Positions 23,653-35,350 are shown, counted from the first letter of the stretch. The stretch is DNA of 64,000 nucleotides from Pratylenchus scribneri (GCA_030063045.1 JAQSEB010000013.1:1178001-1242000), one strand, 5' to 3'. Notes: a model not told the origin generated them from the letters alone. A program made the numbers and translations.

Positions 23653-25519
23653 CTACAAATATTAAATTTGAAATAATTTCATAAAAAATTTCCGTACAAT
23701 GCCGTGTCTATTTAATAAACATCATTTTATTTAATTCATGGCTTAAATATATTATACAATGCATTTCTTTCGATTTATTTAAATTTGAAATTTATATTTT
23801 TAAAATTTCTAACAAAATTATTATCAATTCATTTTATTTCATCTAAATCTACGGCTTCGCATTTATGTTATTTAATTGATTTATTTAAATATTTATATAT
23901 TTTTGATTTAAAATTGTTGAAATATTTTATAAATATAATTATGTTCTTTTTTAGAAAAATTTGTCAGCACAATGTCTTGTTTTCCTTAAAATTTCAGAGA
24001 AATTATTTGTTCGGATGTTTTCTATATTTTCAGAATTTTCTATATCGAATTTTAATTATTATTTTTTTCACTTGAAATAATCAAAAAAATATTTTCATTT
24101 TTTAATATTTTTTAAAAAATTCTTTCATCAGATTATTACATCAAATTTTTTCGATGAATAAAGCTTAAAATGAATATATTCTAATCTTTTTTTTAAATGC
24201 TATAATAAAACCATTATATAGTCATTTGATATAATCGACTTTATATACATCGTTCTTCATAGAAATATTTAGACTTAAAATAATTATGGATTAAATTTCT
24301 AAAAATCTTTTTTAATTATATTTTTATCTTCAGAAATATAGTAATAATCAAAATTTTTAAATAACATCGTGAATTACTTTTATAATCATAAAAATAAAAT
24401 TTTGTTCTACGTATATATTTTGAAAATTTTAGATATATTAAATTCCATACTTAGGAAGCATTTTCACTAAAATCTCTGTTTGTTACAATATTATGACATT
24501 TGTAGCTATTTTTAAATGTTTATTTTTTTCATTTATTAAAATAATTTTTTTATTCATTTTGTCAAGTCCACATAAAAAAATTTATTTTAAAATTAATATT
24601 TTGAAAAAATTTAATATTTTTTTTAAAAAATTGATTATAAATATTAATTTTAAATAATTATAAAATTATTTTTATCGATTTTTTATTTCTTATTATAGAA
24701 TAATATTATTTATTATTTGATTTAGCTCAAGGACTGCACTTAAAAAAATTTAGTTTTTTTTATAGGAGCAAAGGAGAGCAAGCGATTAAAATAAAAAATT
24801 GAATGAATGATTAAATGAATAGGAAGAAAATAATTAATTTATCTAAATGATCATTAGATATACTAATTCTTTAATTTTATCAAATTCTTAAATAAATATA
24901 ATATCTTTTATAAATTTAATTTATTTTAATCAGAGGATGATATAATAGAATATCAAAGATATTTTAAATAATTTATTTTAATTTTTTTATTTGTTGTTTA
25001 ATTAATTCGATTGATGAAAATTTATATATATATTATAATATTTCCAGCAAAATTCGTTAAATTTGAGGAAATTTTAATTTATTAATACGAATTTGTAATG
25101 TTTATTTATATATATAAAAATTAAAATATTTATTTTTTAATTATTCGTAGAAATTTTAAATAAATGGATATATTTTCAAATTCATTATAATGCCTTAATT
25201 ATCTATAAATATAAAAAGATATTTATGTATTAAATTTTATTATTCTCTTTTAGTGAAATTTTTCATTAAAAATAGCATCACAAAAAATTTAAATTTATAT
25301 TAATTCAAAATACATTTTTTTATTATTTTCATTTTAATATAAATAATATAACTATTAATATCATGTAACAGTCTGTTTTAAAATTTTTATTTAAAAAATA
25401 TAAAATATATCCATTTTAAAATTATTTTTTGGAATTAAATGAGACTTAAACTTATTTTATATAACATAATGAATAATATGAATTTTAAAAATATTATTTA
25501 AAAATTTTAGCATTTGCAG
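23653..25519. other. AT-rich stretch
   Basis: The 96-codon frame at 23785-24075 is Phe/Leu/Ile-rich with no flanking signals and is probably chance. Possible plus-strand terminal exons follow good acceptors at about 24765 (TTTTTTATAG, then a Lys/Glu-rich tail) and 24930 (DDIIEYQRYFK), both too short to call separately. Confidence 0.45.
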
Positions 25520-25580
25520 CCTAATGGAAAAGCAAGATAATTTCCATATCCTTTTGATGTCCGTTGAGATGATTATTATG
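25520..25580 (+). CDS. Candidate internal exon, unknown protein
   Basis: The acceptor TTTTAGCATTTGCAG precedes a frame reading MEKQDNFHILLMSVEMIIM, with a possible donor GTTGCTAATT. The frame stays open to TAA seven codons later. Function unknown. Confidence 0.4.
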
Positions 25581-25981
25581 GTTGCTAATTATTGTGTTTA
25601 AATTAAGATCATTGGAAATTTATTTCAAATTATTTAATGTCAATTTATGTAAATTTAATATTCTTTTATTAATAAAATATTTAAAAAATAATAATTTTTG
25701 CCAATTTTGTCGAACATTATCTTACTCATTTTTTAGAAAAATGTAGAAATAAAGCTGATTAATATAATTAATTTTTAGCAAATATTAAACATTTCCATTC
25801 TTCTTGTTTATTAAAAATATTAATTTTTCTGAGAAATTATTTATAGATTTTAATATATATGATGTTTAGTAAGACCATCTTTTATTTATTTCCTTTAATT
25901 GATTTGTATTATTTTTATTACGAAAATATTTTTACTTTTAATAATCTATATTTTAAATTTTTTAAGTTTAAAATTTTTTGA

Positions 25982-26089
25982 TTAAGCGCACATACAGAAA
26001 ACAATTTCACCTGCTTAGATGAATGTCGTTGTGGCATATATAATTATTGTGACGTGTGTGAAGATCAAAGAATAATTCACCAAAAATAA
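25982..26089 (+). CDS. Candidate terminal exon of a Cys-rich peptide
   Basis: The open frame ends in TAA and contains FTCLDECRCGIYNYCDVCED: five Cys in 16 residues, spaced C-x3-C-x-C-x5-C-x2-C. AG acceptors (GATTAAG and CATACAG) precede it. The pattern suits a small disulfide-rich secreted peptide or a metal-binding loop. I cannot match it to a named family, and no signal peptide exon is identified. Confidence 0.42.
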   Translation, partial: LSAHTENNFTCLDECRCGIYNYCDVCEDQRIIHQK

Positions 26090-27321
26090 CTATTTATAAA
26101 TCTTGAATTAAAATTTTTTTTAATATCTTCATTATTTAATATTTTGAATTTCATCGAATTATAAATTTTTATTTCATTAATCAAAAATTTAATATTAACT
26201 TTTAATGGATTTAAATATTTAATTATTTTCATTTATCTTTTATAAATTTTCTTTTAAAAAAATTCTGCCAAAATTTTGGCCGAATTAAAATTCAAATCAT
26301 ATTTTATTTGGACAAAATTGAAAATATAATAACTCTTTATTTAATATAATTCATAATTGTTTTAAGAATACATTCTCTCTTTGAAATAAATTGTTTTATT
26401 TTAAAAATGCTTTAATTCATTCAATTCACAGTAATTAATTATATATTTTAAAAAGTACAATTGCGAAAGATATGCACATATTTTTAATATAAATATGTTC
26501 CTAATAATATGAATGCATTTAGCCAAATTTAACCTATTTCTTTTTTTTAATTTAATATTATTAAATAATTTTTTATATTTTAGACTTTCTACTAATATTC
26601 GCCGAATAAACGGCATTTAGCATATTTGTTTCGAATGGAGTTTAAAATATTAATGATGATACTATTTTAAAAATTTTGTAAGTTCGAATATTATAATTCT
26701 CTTTAAATATTATTTTAATAATTTTTTTATTTTAAATAATTTTATTCGTTTTAATATTTTTGATCATTAGTATTTTATTTATTCTTTTTTTTTCCTACAA
26801 TATAAACGGTATGCGTTGTTGCTTTGGGCTGGTAGAATATTTACTTGCGCAGTCTTTTTATGTGATCTTAAAAAGCGAACATCCTACGTTGTGCGCCTTA
26901 AAAATTTTTTGAATTTTAGAAAATTGAAGATTTAATTAATGTTTTTTATGTAATATTATTTATATAAAGTGATTAATATTCAAATTCCTTTTTTTTTAAA
27001 ATTGCATTTTTAAGTATAAAATTTATCATTTAAATTTAAAATACGAAATTCTAAGTAAAATTATTCCTCAAAAGATAATTTTTTATTTTTATATATCTTA
27101 TTGATTTTTTTAATTTTCGTTTATTACAATAAGAAAAATTTAAAAAATATTTTTTATTGTCTTAATTTAAGATATAAAGTTTAATATGTATAAAATGGCT
27201 TTTTTAAATTGAGATTCTTAATTTATATTTGTTACTTCTGTTTGTAAATTTACATTTCTATAATAATATTTTATATTATTATTTAATAATTTTTAAATTT
27301 ATTTTATTTTTGATTTCTTAG

Positions 27322-27407
27322 ATGGTTCTTATCCATTAATTTATTTTTGATTTTTTCGTTTAATCCATTCAAATATGGCGCTTTAAAATTTGTTGTAGAT
27401 ATTTTAG
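27322..27407 (+). CDS. Candidate internal exon with membrane segment
   Basis: The acceptor TTTTTGATTTCTTAG and donor GTGATAAGTA bracket 86 nt. The frame holds a hydrophobic run (WFLSINLFLIFSF) followed by NPFKYGALKFVVDIL. A single membrane span is likely if the exon is real. Confidence 0.42.
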
Positions 27408-27586
27408 GTGATAAGTATGGCCAATTTTATAAAATAAAATATTTTTACTCTATTTATATGTAGAATTTAAAGGAAAGAGATATTTAAAATATACAACATC
27501 TTCTTTAATAAAAAGAATGTAGATCGAAAAGAAACAAATAAATAAGTAAGACAATTTTATTTTATCAAATAATTTAATTTTACTAT

Positions 27587-27748
27587 TTATATATTATACG
27601 TTACTAATTTTTGAAAATCCGACTCAATGCTTTTTCGAATGCAAAGAGGTACTTTAACAAGCTCAGCAAATTTTTTGTCCAAACTAAAAAATTTCTTTTT
27701 GGGTGTCCTTTGTCCAATTTTCCTTAAAGTGTTCCATTTCTTCGTCAT
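27587..27748 (-). CDS. Candidate ORF, basic, unknown
   Basis: 53 codons from ATG to TAA on the minus strand, beginning MTKKWNTLRKIGQRTPKKKF and continuing with LDKKFAELVKVPLCIRKSIE. The island is richer in G+C than its flanks. A good acceptor (TTTTTTAG) and donor (GTACCTC) inside it would instead give a short exon LDKKFAELVK in the same frame, so the strand call is firmer than the boundaries. Confidence 0.42.
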   Translation of the reverse strand: MTKKWNTLRKIGQRTPKKKFFSLDKKFAELVKVPLCIRKSIESDFQKLVTYNI

Positions 27749-28054
27749 TGGATTAATTTAAATATTTTTTTTATTTTTTAAGAAAAATAATATCGTAAAA
27801 TTTTCGATTTCTAAAAAAATTATTCCAAGAATTTAAATAAAAATTATCTTAAATTTGCATAAATTTTATTACAATTATGATGGATTTTTACAGTCATTAT
27901 TATTTTATTCTATCCCGAAAATATTCATTACAATGTGCTTAAATTTTCTCTTTTTATTATCTCATTTTTTATATTTTAAATTTTTTAAATATTTTTTAAA
28001 TTTATTTTTTGCAATCAATAATTAATAAAAAAATTATAGAATATATAAATTAAG

Positions 28055-28366
28055 TTAGTTTCTATAAATACATAATCCTATATATAATTTTAGAGGAGTT
28101 TGTCTGTCACGCGTTTTTCTCGATATTGTGTGGATGAAATGAGCTGATTTTTTGTACTCGGGGGTTTTCGAGGGTGCTGATGCAGAATTTTGAATCAGTT
28201 TTTTGATATGGCCAAGTCTTGCGCAGCTTGGCCATAACGCTATGGCCAAGATTAGCGATATTAGATTTTGATGATAGAAATGTGTAATATAGGGTAATCG
28301 ATAGTGCTGAGTATGATGGTGATAATGGTTTTGCATTTGGTTTAGGTTTTGGCCATAAATATGCAA
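28055..28366 (-). repeat. ORF-like segment, probably repeat-derived
   Basis: One minus frame is open for 103 codons (LGHIKKLIQNSASAPSKTPE, SRKTRDRQTP). The plus strand contains TGGCCAAG twice and its complement CTTGGCCA between them (28208-28245). The GC-richer, sharply bounded block runs directly into the minisatellite. I read it as part of a mobile or repeated unit rather than a host gene. Confidence 0.4.
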
Positions 28367-28380
28367 ATTTTAGTTGATGT

Positions 28381-28734
28381 GGAATAGTCCAACAGAATTA
28401 GGAATAGTCCTAAGATTTGGAATAGTCCAACAGAATTAGAAATAGTCCTAAGATTTGGAATAGTCCAACAGAATTAGGAATAGTCCTAAGATTTGGAATA
28501 GTCCAACAGAATTAGAAATAGTCCTAAGATTTGGAATAGTCCAACAGATTTAGGAATAGTCCTAAGATTTGGAATAGTCCAAAAGAATTAGGAATAGTCC
28601 TAAGATTTGGAATAGTCCAACAGAATTAGGAATAGTCCTAAGATTTGGAATAGTCCAACAGAATTAGGAATAGTCCTAAGATTTGGAATAGTCCAAAAGA
28701 ATTAGGAATAGTCCTAAGATTTGGAATAGTCCAA
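28381..28734 (+). repeat. 38-bp minisatellite, about 9.3 copies
   Basis: Nine full 38-bp units and a partial tenth. Each unit has two half-units, both starting GGAATAGTCC (or GAAATAGTCC): one of 20 bp with AACAGAATTA, one of 18 bp with TAAGATTT. Copies differ at only a few positions, so the array is young. Confidence 0.93.
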
Positions 28735-28794
28735 TTATCGATTTTTGCTCTATGTTATGAGAATATAATATAGTTGATTGTTGCTCTGTTTATT

Positions 28795-28866
28795 GGGTTG
28801 TATAGCGCAGTCGGTAGAGTGATAGAGTTTTGCGGTAAGTATGAAAGTTCGATTCCATCAATTTTT
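28795..28866 (+). repeat. tRNA-like sequence with RNA polymerase III boxes
   Basis: An A-box match (TAGCGCAGTCGG, 28803-28814) and a B-box match (AGTTCGATTCC, 28846-28856) have tRNA spacing. Acceptor and anticodon stems do not pair, so this is not a working tRNA gene. It looks like a degenerate tRNA or the tRNA-derived head of a SINE whose body may be the hairpin block that follows. Confidence 0.55.
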
Positions 28867-28891
28867 ATTTTATCCCTCACAAATTAAATCT

Positions 28892-29036
28892 CTGAGCCCC
28901 GAAGGGGCGAAGATGATATAAGGAAACAATCGACGGGCGAGCGAAGCGAGCTGAGCCCCGAAGGGGCGAAGAAGATAACAACAGTCACACTTCCCTAGCT
29001 CAGAAGAACGCCCGATAGGGCGTTCGACTGAGCTAG
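28892..29036 (+). repeat. GC-rich hairpin block
   Basis: CTGAGCCCCGAAGGGGCGAAG occurs at 28892-28912 and 28951-28971, each able to fold (GCCCC/GGGGC, GAAG context). GCGAGCGAAGCGAGC lies at 28937-28951. The block ends in a 42-nt hairpin at 28995-29036: arms CTAGCTCAG and GAACGCCC, loop GATA, one 2x2 mismatch. The composition is unlike anything nearby. Confidence 0.85.
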
Positions 29037-29567
29037 TATCATTTATTTTTCAATTAAATTCGCTTATTAATAATATTATTATATGAATTTACAATAAAAA
29101 ATTTATCTAATTATTTTACCGCAGATAATTAGCTTTTTATTAATATTTGTTTTTTCATTTTATATTATGAAATTTTTTAAATAATTTAATTTATCTTGAC
29201 TGTTATGATGTGAAAGTTCTCATTTCTTTTTTAATTCAAAATTGTGATCATTTCATTTTTATAAAAATATTTTTTTATAGAATTTTTATATTATTTAAAA
29301 AATTTTATATATATTTTTAAAAATATATTTTAATATTTATTAATTTATAAGTGTAATAACAATTAATTATTTGTTTAAGAAATTATTCTATAATTTAATG
29401 AAAAAATCTTTCGAAAAATATTTTTTCCCTGATTAATGTCCTTCAACAATTTTGGGCAATTCACATCCAACCTGATGATTCCATTTTGTATAACCTAAAT
29501 TAAATTTTTCATGCATTTAGGGGATATGACATTTTTGTTTTTTTCATCTATGGTTGTTGCTGCCTAC

Positions 29568-29610
29568 TTCTTATTCATTTCTCGCCGATAGAGAATTAGC
29601 TTGCTGTGTT
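29568..29610 (-). CDS. Candidate internal exon, unknown protein
   Basis: The minus-strand acceptor GGAATTAAAG and donor GTAGGCAGCA bracket 43 nt, reading HSKLILYRREMNK. Plus-strand frames over the same island are also open, including a hydrophobic one, so confidence is limited. Confidence 0.37.
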
Positions 29611-30233
29611 CTTTAATTCCAAAGAATTTATATATTTATTTTTTTAAAATAAAAATCATTTGTATTTAAATCTATATTTTTTAAATTATACATTATAATA
29701 AATAAAAGATTTTATTTAATTTCTATTTATTTAAATAAAATTTTTCATTGAAATAACCTTTACTTTTACATGATATTCAATTGAAATTTTACAGAAGAAA
29801 CTTTTTTTATATTTATTTTGTAATTCTATTTAAAATTTAAATCCTTAAATTTTCTTAATTCTGTTGTTGTTTCTGTTTCTTTATTTTCTCTTGAGGAAAA
29901 TTAGTCTTGTCAGTATTTTTTTAAATTTTTAAAATAATAATTTTTTTAATTATAATTATTATAATAATTATTCAATTTAGTTCTTTAATTATTCAAAAAT
30001 TTCGCATTTAAATTCAGCTTATTTAGAATTTTTTAATTAAATATACTAAAAATTTATTTTTTTAAATATATTTTATCAGTAAATATCTTGAAATTTCCAT
30101 CATATTATTCAGTATTGCTAAATTTTTCAATAATATTATCATATTGTTAAATTAAAAAATACTTTTTAATTATTTTAAATTCATTCTAAATTATATTTTT
30201 ATTTCGAAAATTACTCTATTTTTTGCCATCAAG

Positions 30234-30266
30234 CAGAATTCAGTATATCGGGATCTTTACCAGCAG
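30234..30266 (+). CDS. Candidate internal exon, unknown protein
   Basis: The acceptor TTTTTTGCCATCAAG and donor GTGCAATATG bracket 11 codons, QNSVYRDLYQQ, in phase 0 at both ends. The frame is open on both sides. Unknown function. Confidence 0.42.
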
Positions 30267-30427
30267 GTGCAATATGAACAATTTCTGTTCATGCAATTTC
30301 ATTTTTTAATTTAAAAATTAAGTCGGGTAATTTAATAAATTTTTCTATTTAATTAATTATATATTAATTTCGTATCTTTAATCCATTCATTAATATTTTA
30401 ATTCTTTAATAATTTCTATTAATTTAC

Positions 30428-30450
30428 CATCCAAAAATTATCTTCGTCGT
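30428..30450 (-). CDS. Candidate micro-exon
   Basis: A 23-nt segment between the acceptor TTTGGACTTAAAG and donor GTAAATTAAT on the minus strand; the acidic reading is DEDNFWM. Very short, so mainly the splice pair supports it. Confidence 0.33.
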
Positions 30451-31064
30451 CTTTAAGTCCAAAGTAGAATATAAAGAAACCATTGATATTTTTACTTTTT
30501 TGAAAATGAAAAATTTTCATGGGATTTTTACAAAAATAAATTCATTATTTAACATATTAAAATAATTCTATTTAAAAAAATTAAAATTAGAATGAGATAT
30601 AACACAAAATCGATAATTTTTTTAACAAATAACAAAAAAATTACTAGGATTTTTCAATATTGGAAATTTTTTCCCATAAAATTTTCCTTTTTCAGATATT
30701 TTAATTTATTAATATATATTTATTATATATATTTCTATTGAAAATAACATAACTTTTTATTATGATAGATCTTTTATTAAAATTTTTATCATTTTTAAAT
30801 TTTTAAAATTTTAAAATTTTTATAATAATAATTTAAGCCTGATTAAAGTAAAATTTTTTATTATATCTAATTGAAAAATATTTTACATTTTTCAGTACAT
30901 TGAATTAAAAATAAATGCTTAAATTATTATTTTTAGGATTAATTTATGTTTTTTTAATAGAAATGTTTCCATAAAAAACTTCAGTTTTATCTCAATGTAT
31001 TGGGGTAGAATTTACGCATATTTTTTAGTCTCGAAATAGCTATTTCTTTCGATTAAAATTTAAG

Positions 31065-31133
31065 ATTTTGATTTGTCAAAATTCAGAATTTTTGGATCAT
31101 TTATTGAACGGGATGAATCGCCATGAATTTTGA
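31065..31133 (+). CDS. Candidate terminal exon, unknown protein
   Basis: The acceptor TTAAAATTTAAG precedes 22 codons and TGA; the frame includes ICQNSEFLDHLLNGMNRHEF. A neighbouring plus frame and minus frames are also open. Unknown function. Confidence 0.35.
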   Translation: MLICQNSEFLDHLLNGMNRHEF

Positions 31134-31377
31134 ATAAAGATATCACAATATTTTTGGACGAGAATTATATGAAACTCAAATGATGTCAAAATTTTGTAGA
31201 AATAAATAATATTGAAATTTACGAATATAATAAAATATTTGTAATCAATTTTTCATTTATATATTTTTTTAATTTTAAATTTTTCCGTTTTCATTTGCGT
31301 TATTACGATTTTAAATTTTTGTGTAAATATTTGATATCATTTAGATTGAAAATAAAAGTTATTAAATTATCAATTAC

Positions 31378-31433
31378 CAATACATGGGTTAATTTATGGG
31401 ATTTATCCCACACCTCAATGGCAGCTTGGCAGC
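31378..31433 (-). CDS. Candidate exon of a WD40-repeat-like protein
   Basis: The minus-strand acceptor ATATCCATTCAG and donor GTAATTGATA bracket 56 nt. The only phase open throughout reads CQAAIEVWDKSHKLTHVL. The I-x-V-W-D core followed by about ten residues and a hydrophobic H-V-L resembles strands c-d of a WD40 blade; that family assignment is an inference from one blade fragment. The next possible minus exon upstream is at 31767-31826, but its phase does not join directly. Confidence 0.5.
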
Positions 31434-31766
31434 CTGAATGGATATAATTTTAGTCGCTTGTAACCGGACTAAATTGATTTATAATTCTGTAGAATCCAAA
31501 TATAAATTCAGTTTTCTAAATATTTTTCCTGAATAATTATAACATTATAAAATATATTGCAATAAAATATCTTTCTAAAAATAAACAATAAATAGAATAA
31601 TATTTTAAATTATTTTCTTTTTAGATTTAATAGATTTAAAATTATTTTTCATCATTACTATTAAAAAATTTTGTACTTTTAATATAAATTTTAAATGCTC
31701 TATTTAAATATAATTTTAGTCTTATTATTTTTATTAATGTCCACATATTCGCGATCGAGAATTTAC

Positions 31767-31826
31767 AAAAAATCGTCCTCATCAGATTCAATTGGCATAT
31801 CTAGCGTTCTGCTATATCGCGTTTGT
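31767..31826 (-). CDS. Candidate exon, acidic end
   Basis: The minus-strand acceptor GTTAATGGCAG and donor GTAAATTCTC bracket 60 nt reading QTRYSRTLDMPIESDEDDF. The frame is open well upstream as well. The plus-strand 82-codon frame over the same place is hydrophobic and less convincing. Confidence 0.45.
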
Positions 31827-32754
31827 CTGCCATTAACATATTCCGAAACAATTACAATTGTTGTAATTTGGCGGTTTACCAATTTTGGGAAAATTGAGAT
31901 AATTCATTATTTATTTTCATCAATCAATTTTTGTGAATATTAACAAATTAAAAATTATTGAAATATAAATATAATTTTATAATTAAAAATATATATCTTT
32001 TTTTATAATGTACATCTTTATCCATTAGAGAAGTAAAATAACATAAAATTAAAAATTACTCATATAAATTCTTTCAATTTTAATTTTTCTTCATAAATAA
32101 ACAAAATACTGTAGAATATTTTTATTTATTTAAGTTTTATAATATTTTTAAAAATTGTTTTAAATTTTTCAATTTATACTTGTTTTTATGAAAGAATGTC
32201 AATTATAATTTTTAATTAAATATTTAATAATTTTTTTCTTGATTGATATATTCTTAAATTCAATTCCTATAAAAATATTATTTTGTATCCTTTTTGTATT
32301 TTGAATTATTATCCTTATATAGAAATTTTTTGCATTTCTAAAATTTAATAATTAGAGGTATTTTTACTTCAACACTAAAATTTTAATAATCCCTTTTTTA
32401 CATCTAAATTTTCCATTTCTTTTTTTTCGGAATAATTAATTAACTTGTACAAATCTAAGATTCATTTTCAAAATTTCAATTTATTTAATTACTTTATATT
32501 TTCAAAATTTTTAAAAAATTTTCTAATAATTTAAATTTTAGAATATAAGAAATTTTAATAAAATATATTATTTTAGAATTTTTATATTTTGACTTTTAAT
32601 CAGGAAATAATTATTCTTTAACAATATTTTAATTATATCATCTTAAAATTATTAAAAATTTTAATTTTTTCATTAAAAAATTTTATTTCATTTATCAAAT
32701 TTTAATTTATAGGAAATATTCATTAATTGTGAGATCTAATAATGTTATCCATAG

Positions 32755-33039
32755 CTAGTATTGGACGATTTCCTCCTTTTCTGAGTAATAATTATATTTA
32801 TAAGATTAATTTTAGGTGCTGAATAATATTTTTGTTCAGATTTTAGATATTTTTCATCATGGTAAAATATTGTTCAATTTATACTAAAATTACCCAGAAA
32901 TGAATATTTCCTGGTACCATCTTTATCAATTGTATTGACCCCAATTTTTTGTGCTATAACGTGTGATATTTCGAACCATTTTAGATTCTTTCGTTGTCTC
33001 TTGATTGCACAATGTAGAGCGGATTTTATCCCCTCCATC
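32755..33039 (-). CDS. Two-exon gene end, unknown basic protein
   Basis: Exon 32894-33039 follows the acceptor ATTTATAAAAG and has an ATG at 33038. It reads MEGIKSALHCAIKRQRKNLK and continues through KIGVNTIDKDGTRKYSFL to the donor GTAATTTTAG. A 113-bp intron ends AATTATTACTCAG. Exon 32755-32780 then continues in phase as EKEEIVQY and stops at TAG. Signals, phase and an uninterrupted 50-codon frame agree, making this one of the best host genes here. The product is Lys/Arg-rich and I do not recognise it. The ATG could be the real start or an internal Met. Confidence 0.6.
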
Positions 33040-33367
33040 CTTTTATAAATATGTAATACGAATCATTTAAAGAATTTAATTTCTAAATAAATAACTTATT
33101 TTTAATTTTAATTTCCTTCCAATTCATAACATTTTTTTTAAATTAGGCCAAAAGCTTAACATTTTCGAATAGAATGAGGTTCATTGATTATTGTATACTT
33201 AGAAAATATTTTTACTTTTAACAAATATTTATCTAATAATTTTACATTATATGTAAATTTTTAATACAATAAATTTTTTGTACATAAATAGTTTTAAATA
33301 TCAAATTCAATTATATATCAAATATATTCACAATTATATGTTCAATTCGGTTTAACAAATTTTGCAG

Positions 33368-33407
33368 CACATTCTAATGCAATTTGAAGGAATTCTGCTC
33401 CCAGAAG
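33368..33407 (+). CDS. Candidate internal exon, unknown protein
   Basis: The acceptor AACAAATTTTGCAG and donor GTAAAATTTT bracket 40 nt. Only one phase is open: HILMQFEGILLPE plus one base. Joined to the acceptor at 35126 the phase would give AQLFGKSNS and a stop. Function unknown. Confidence 0.5.
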
Positions 33408-34814
33408 GTAAAATTTTTTTGATAAATTTCTATTCTGATTTAATTTTTTTTAAATTTATTCATAATTTATTTTACGATAATATATTGTTAAAAGTATTGA
33501 GGGAAATTTAAAATTATTATTTTTCTAATTATTTTTAATCATAATATTTATAAATATTTAATTTTATTTTTTAATATCATTTATTGCAAAATTAAAAATT
33601 GATTAAAAAATGTTAATTTTTAAAATTTTATTTTAAAAAATTATGATTTTTCCATATTTAATCAATAGAAATTAGATAATTTCTATCAAAAAATAATTAA
33701 TAATTTAAAATGTATTTTCTTGATACAGATTTTTTAATACATAATTTTATTTATATTTAATTTATTTATCATTATAATATTTAAGGTTTAACCATTTTTA
33801 TAATCGATCACATAATTATTTTTAAATTTAAAATATTTTTTTGTTTTATTATTTTATAGATAAATTCAATAATTTTATTATTGATGATAGGAATGTAATG
33901 GTAAAAAATTATATCTTTTTATATGTTATATTTTTAATTTCTTTTTTATGTCGGAAGACAATATAAGTGATTCTTTCTCTCAAAGACATTTTTGTATGCA
34001 TAATCATTGTATTTGTTCATATCCCTAAATAGTGTGATATGTGATTGGTGAAATGAAATTTATTTTGATTAATTTAAAATATATATAAATTTTTTCAGCA
34101 TAATTTTGATAATATTAAGTTCAATTTGATTCTGTCGCATTACTTAATCTTTTTGAGTATTAACAATTTTTTTGATAAATTATTGTTTCATTAATAATTT
34201 TTATATCCAATATTTCTGCTTTTAAAATAATCTTTATCTTTACAATATAAAATTCGAAAATTTCTTATTAAAAATATTCAAAATAATTATAATATATTTC
34301 TTTAATATTGAATAAAATATAATTTTTTTATTTTTTACTAATGCGATATTTCAAAATTAATTTTTTATTGAAAAATATTTAAAGAAATTTTAATTATTTT
34401 TAATAATTTTATGTAATTATTTTTTATTTTTTCTGCATTTTATTTAAGATGAAAATTGTTAGAAGAAATTTACATTTTCTTAATCGAAATTCTTTTAATA
34501 ATTCAAGATTCATACTTTTGATTGCATAATTTTTGCTATCTTTCTTTATTAATCCTTATGATTTTAAAGGCAATGTAGTTATTTATTATTTTTTTTTCAA
34601 TTATTTTTCTTGATAATCAAAGCAAAAATAATTGATTTTCTTTCGATCATTTAAAATAATTAATAAATAAAATTAATCTACTTTTTTATAAATGTGTAAA
34701 ATATTACCATCAAAATTTGGGCATGGTTCCCGCGAAACATTTTTTGAATGAAAAACATATAATGATTTTTATGAAATATATTTTATAAATTTTTGTTATC
34801 CGTAATTGACTTAC

Positions 34815-34880
34815 GGAAATATTATGCCGAGCTCCCTTCCATTCCAGATGTATTCGCTTGTCGTAGCATGATGTTTTCAT
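34815..34880 (-). CDS. Candidate first exon, unknown protein
   Basis: ATG at 34880 and the consensus donor GTAAGTCAAT bracket 22 codons, starting MKTSCYDKRIHLEWKGAR. The island is markedly richer in G+C than its flanks. A second ATG island with donor GTAATATTTT (MFRGNHAQILM) lies downstream at about 34705-34740 on the same strand. Confidence 0.52.
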
Positions 34881-35126
34881 TTATATCTTAATTTATATTT
34901 TTATTTATAAAAATTAATTATATTGTATATAATATATTATGTAATTTTTCGCTTTCTAGAAATTAAATTTAAAAATTAATTTTAAAAAATTTAATTAAAT
35001 TAAATGAAATAATAAATGAATATATTTCATATAAGCCATCAAAAAATTTGAAAATTTTCTTCAAGATAAAATTAAAATTTTTAAATTATTAGAAATTGTA
35101 GAATCCAAGTTAAAATTTTGTTGCAG

Positions 35127-35159
35127 CGCAATTGTTCGGGAAATCAAATTCATAAATAA
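35127..35159 (+). CDS. Candidate terminal exon
   Basis: The strong acceptor AAAATTTTGTTGCAG precedes short frames that stop after about 10 codons (RNCSGNQIHK or QLFGKSNS depending on phase). It could close the exon at 33368-33407. Confidence 0.38.
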   Translation, partial: RNCSGNQIHK

Positions 35160-35350
35160 TTATTTAATTATTTTTTTTTGGTTTCATTCATATAATAATT
35201 ATTTATTTTGTAAATCAATATTATATCAATATATTTCTCATTGTTATTATTTTTATATTTAGGAATACAAAAAAATTATATTCTTTTTATTTATTATTTA
35301 TTAACAATCTTCTGCCAATTGTTTCAGTGAATTATTTTGAAATTTTCCAG

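Noticed and set aside
23785..24075. 96-codon plus ORF
   Set aside because: AT-rich and hydrophobic throughout, no donor or acceptor, composition same as flanks.
26401..26616. 71-codon minus ORF
   Set aside because: Composition matches intergenic DNA; no supporting signals.
28381..28734. CRISPR-like array
   Set aside because: Units are contiguous 38-bp repeats with no unique spacers and the setting is eukaryotic.
28795..28866. Functional tRNA gene
   Set aside because: A and B boxes are present but acceptor and anticodon stems do not pair.
28892..29036. Bacterial-type terminator or Helitron end
   Set aside because: No bacterial gene context; the CTAGT end overlaps the stem and is followed by A, which does not fit a classic Helitron. 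Kept only as a possibility.
31130..31450. Plus-strand frame open for more than 80 codons ending near 31450
   Set aside because: No ATG until the end, AT-rich; the minus strand has a properly bounded exon in the same island.
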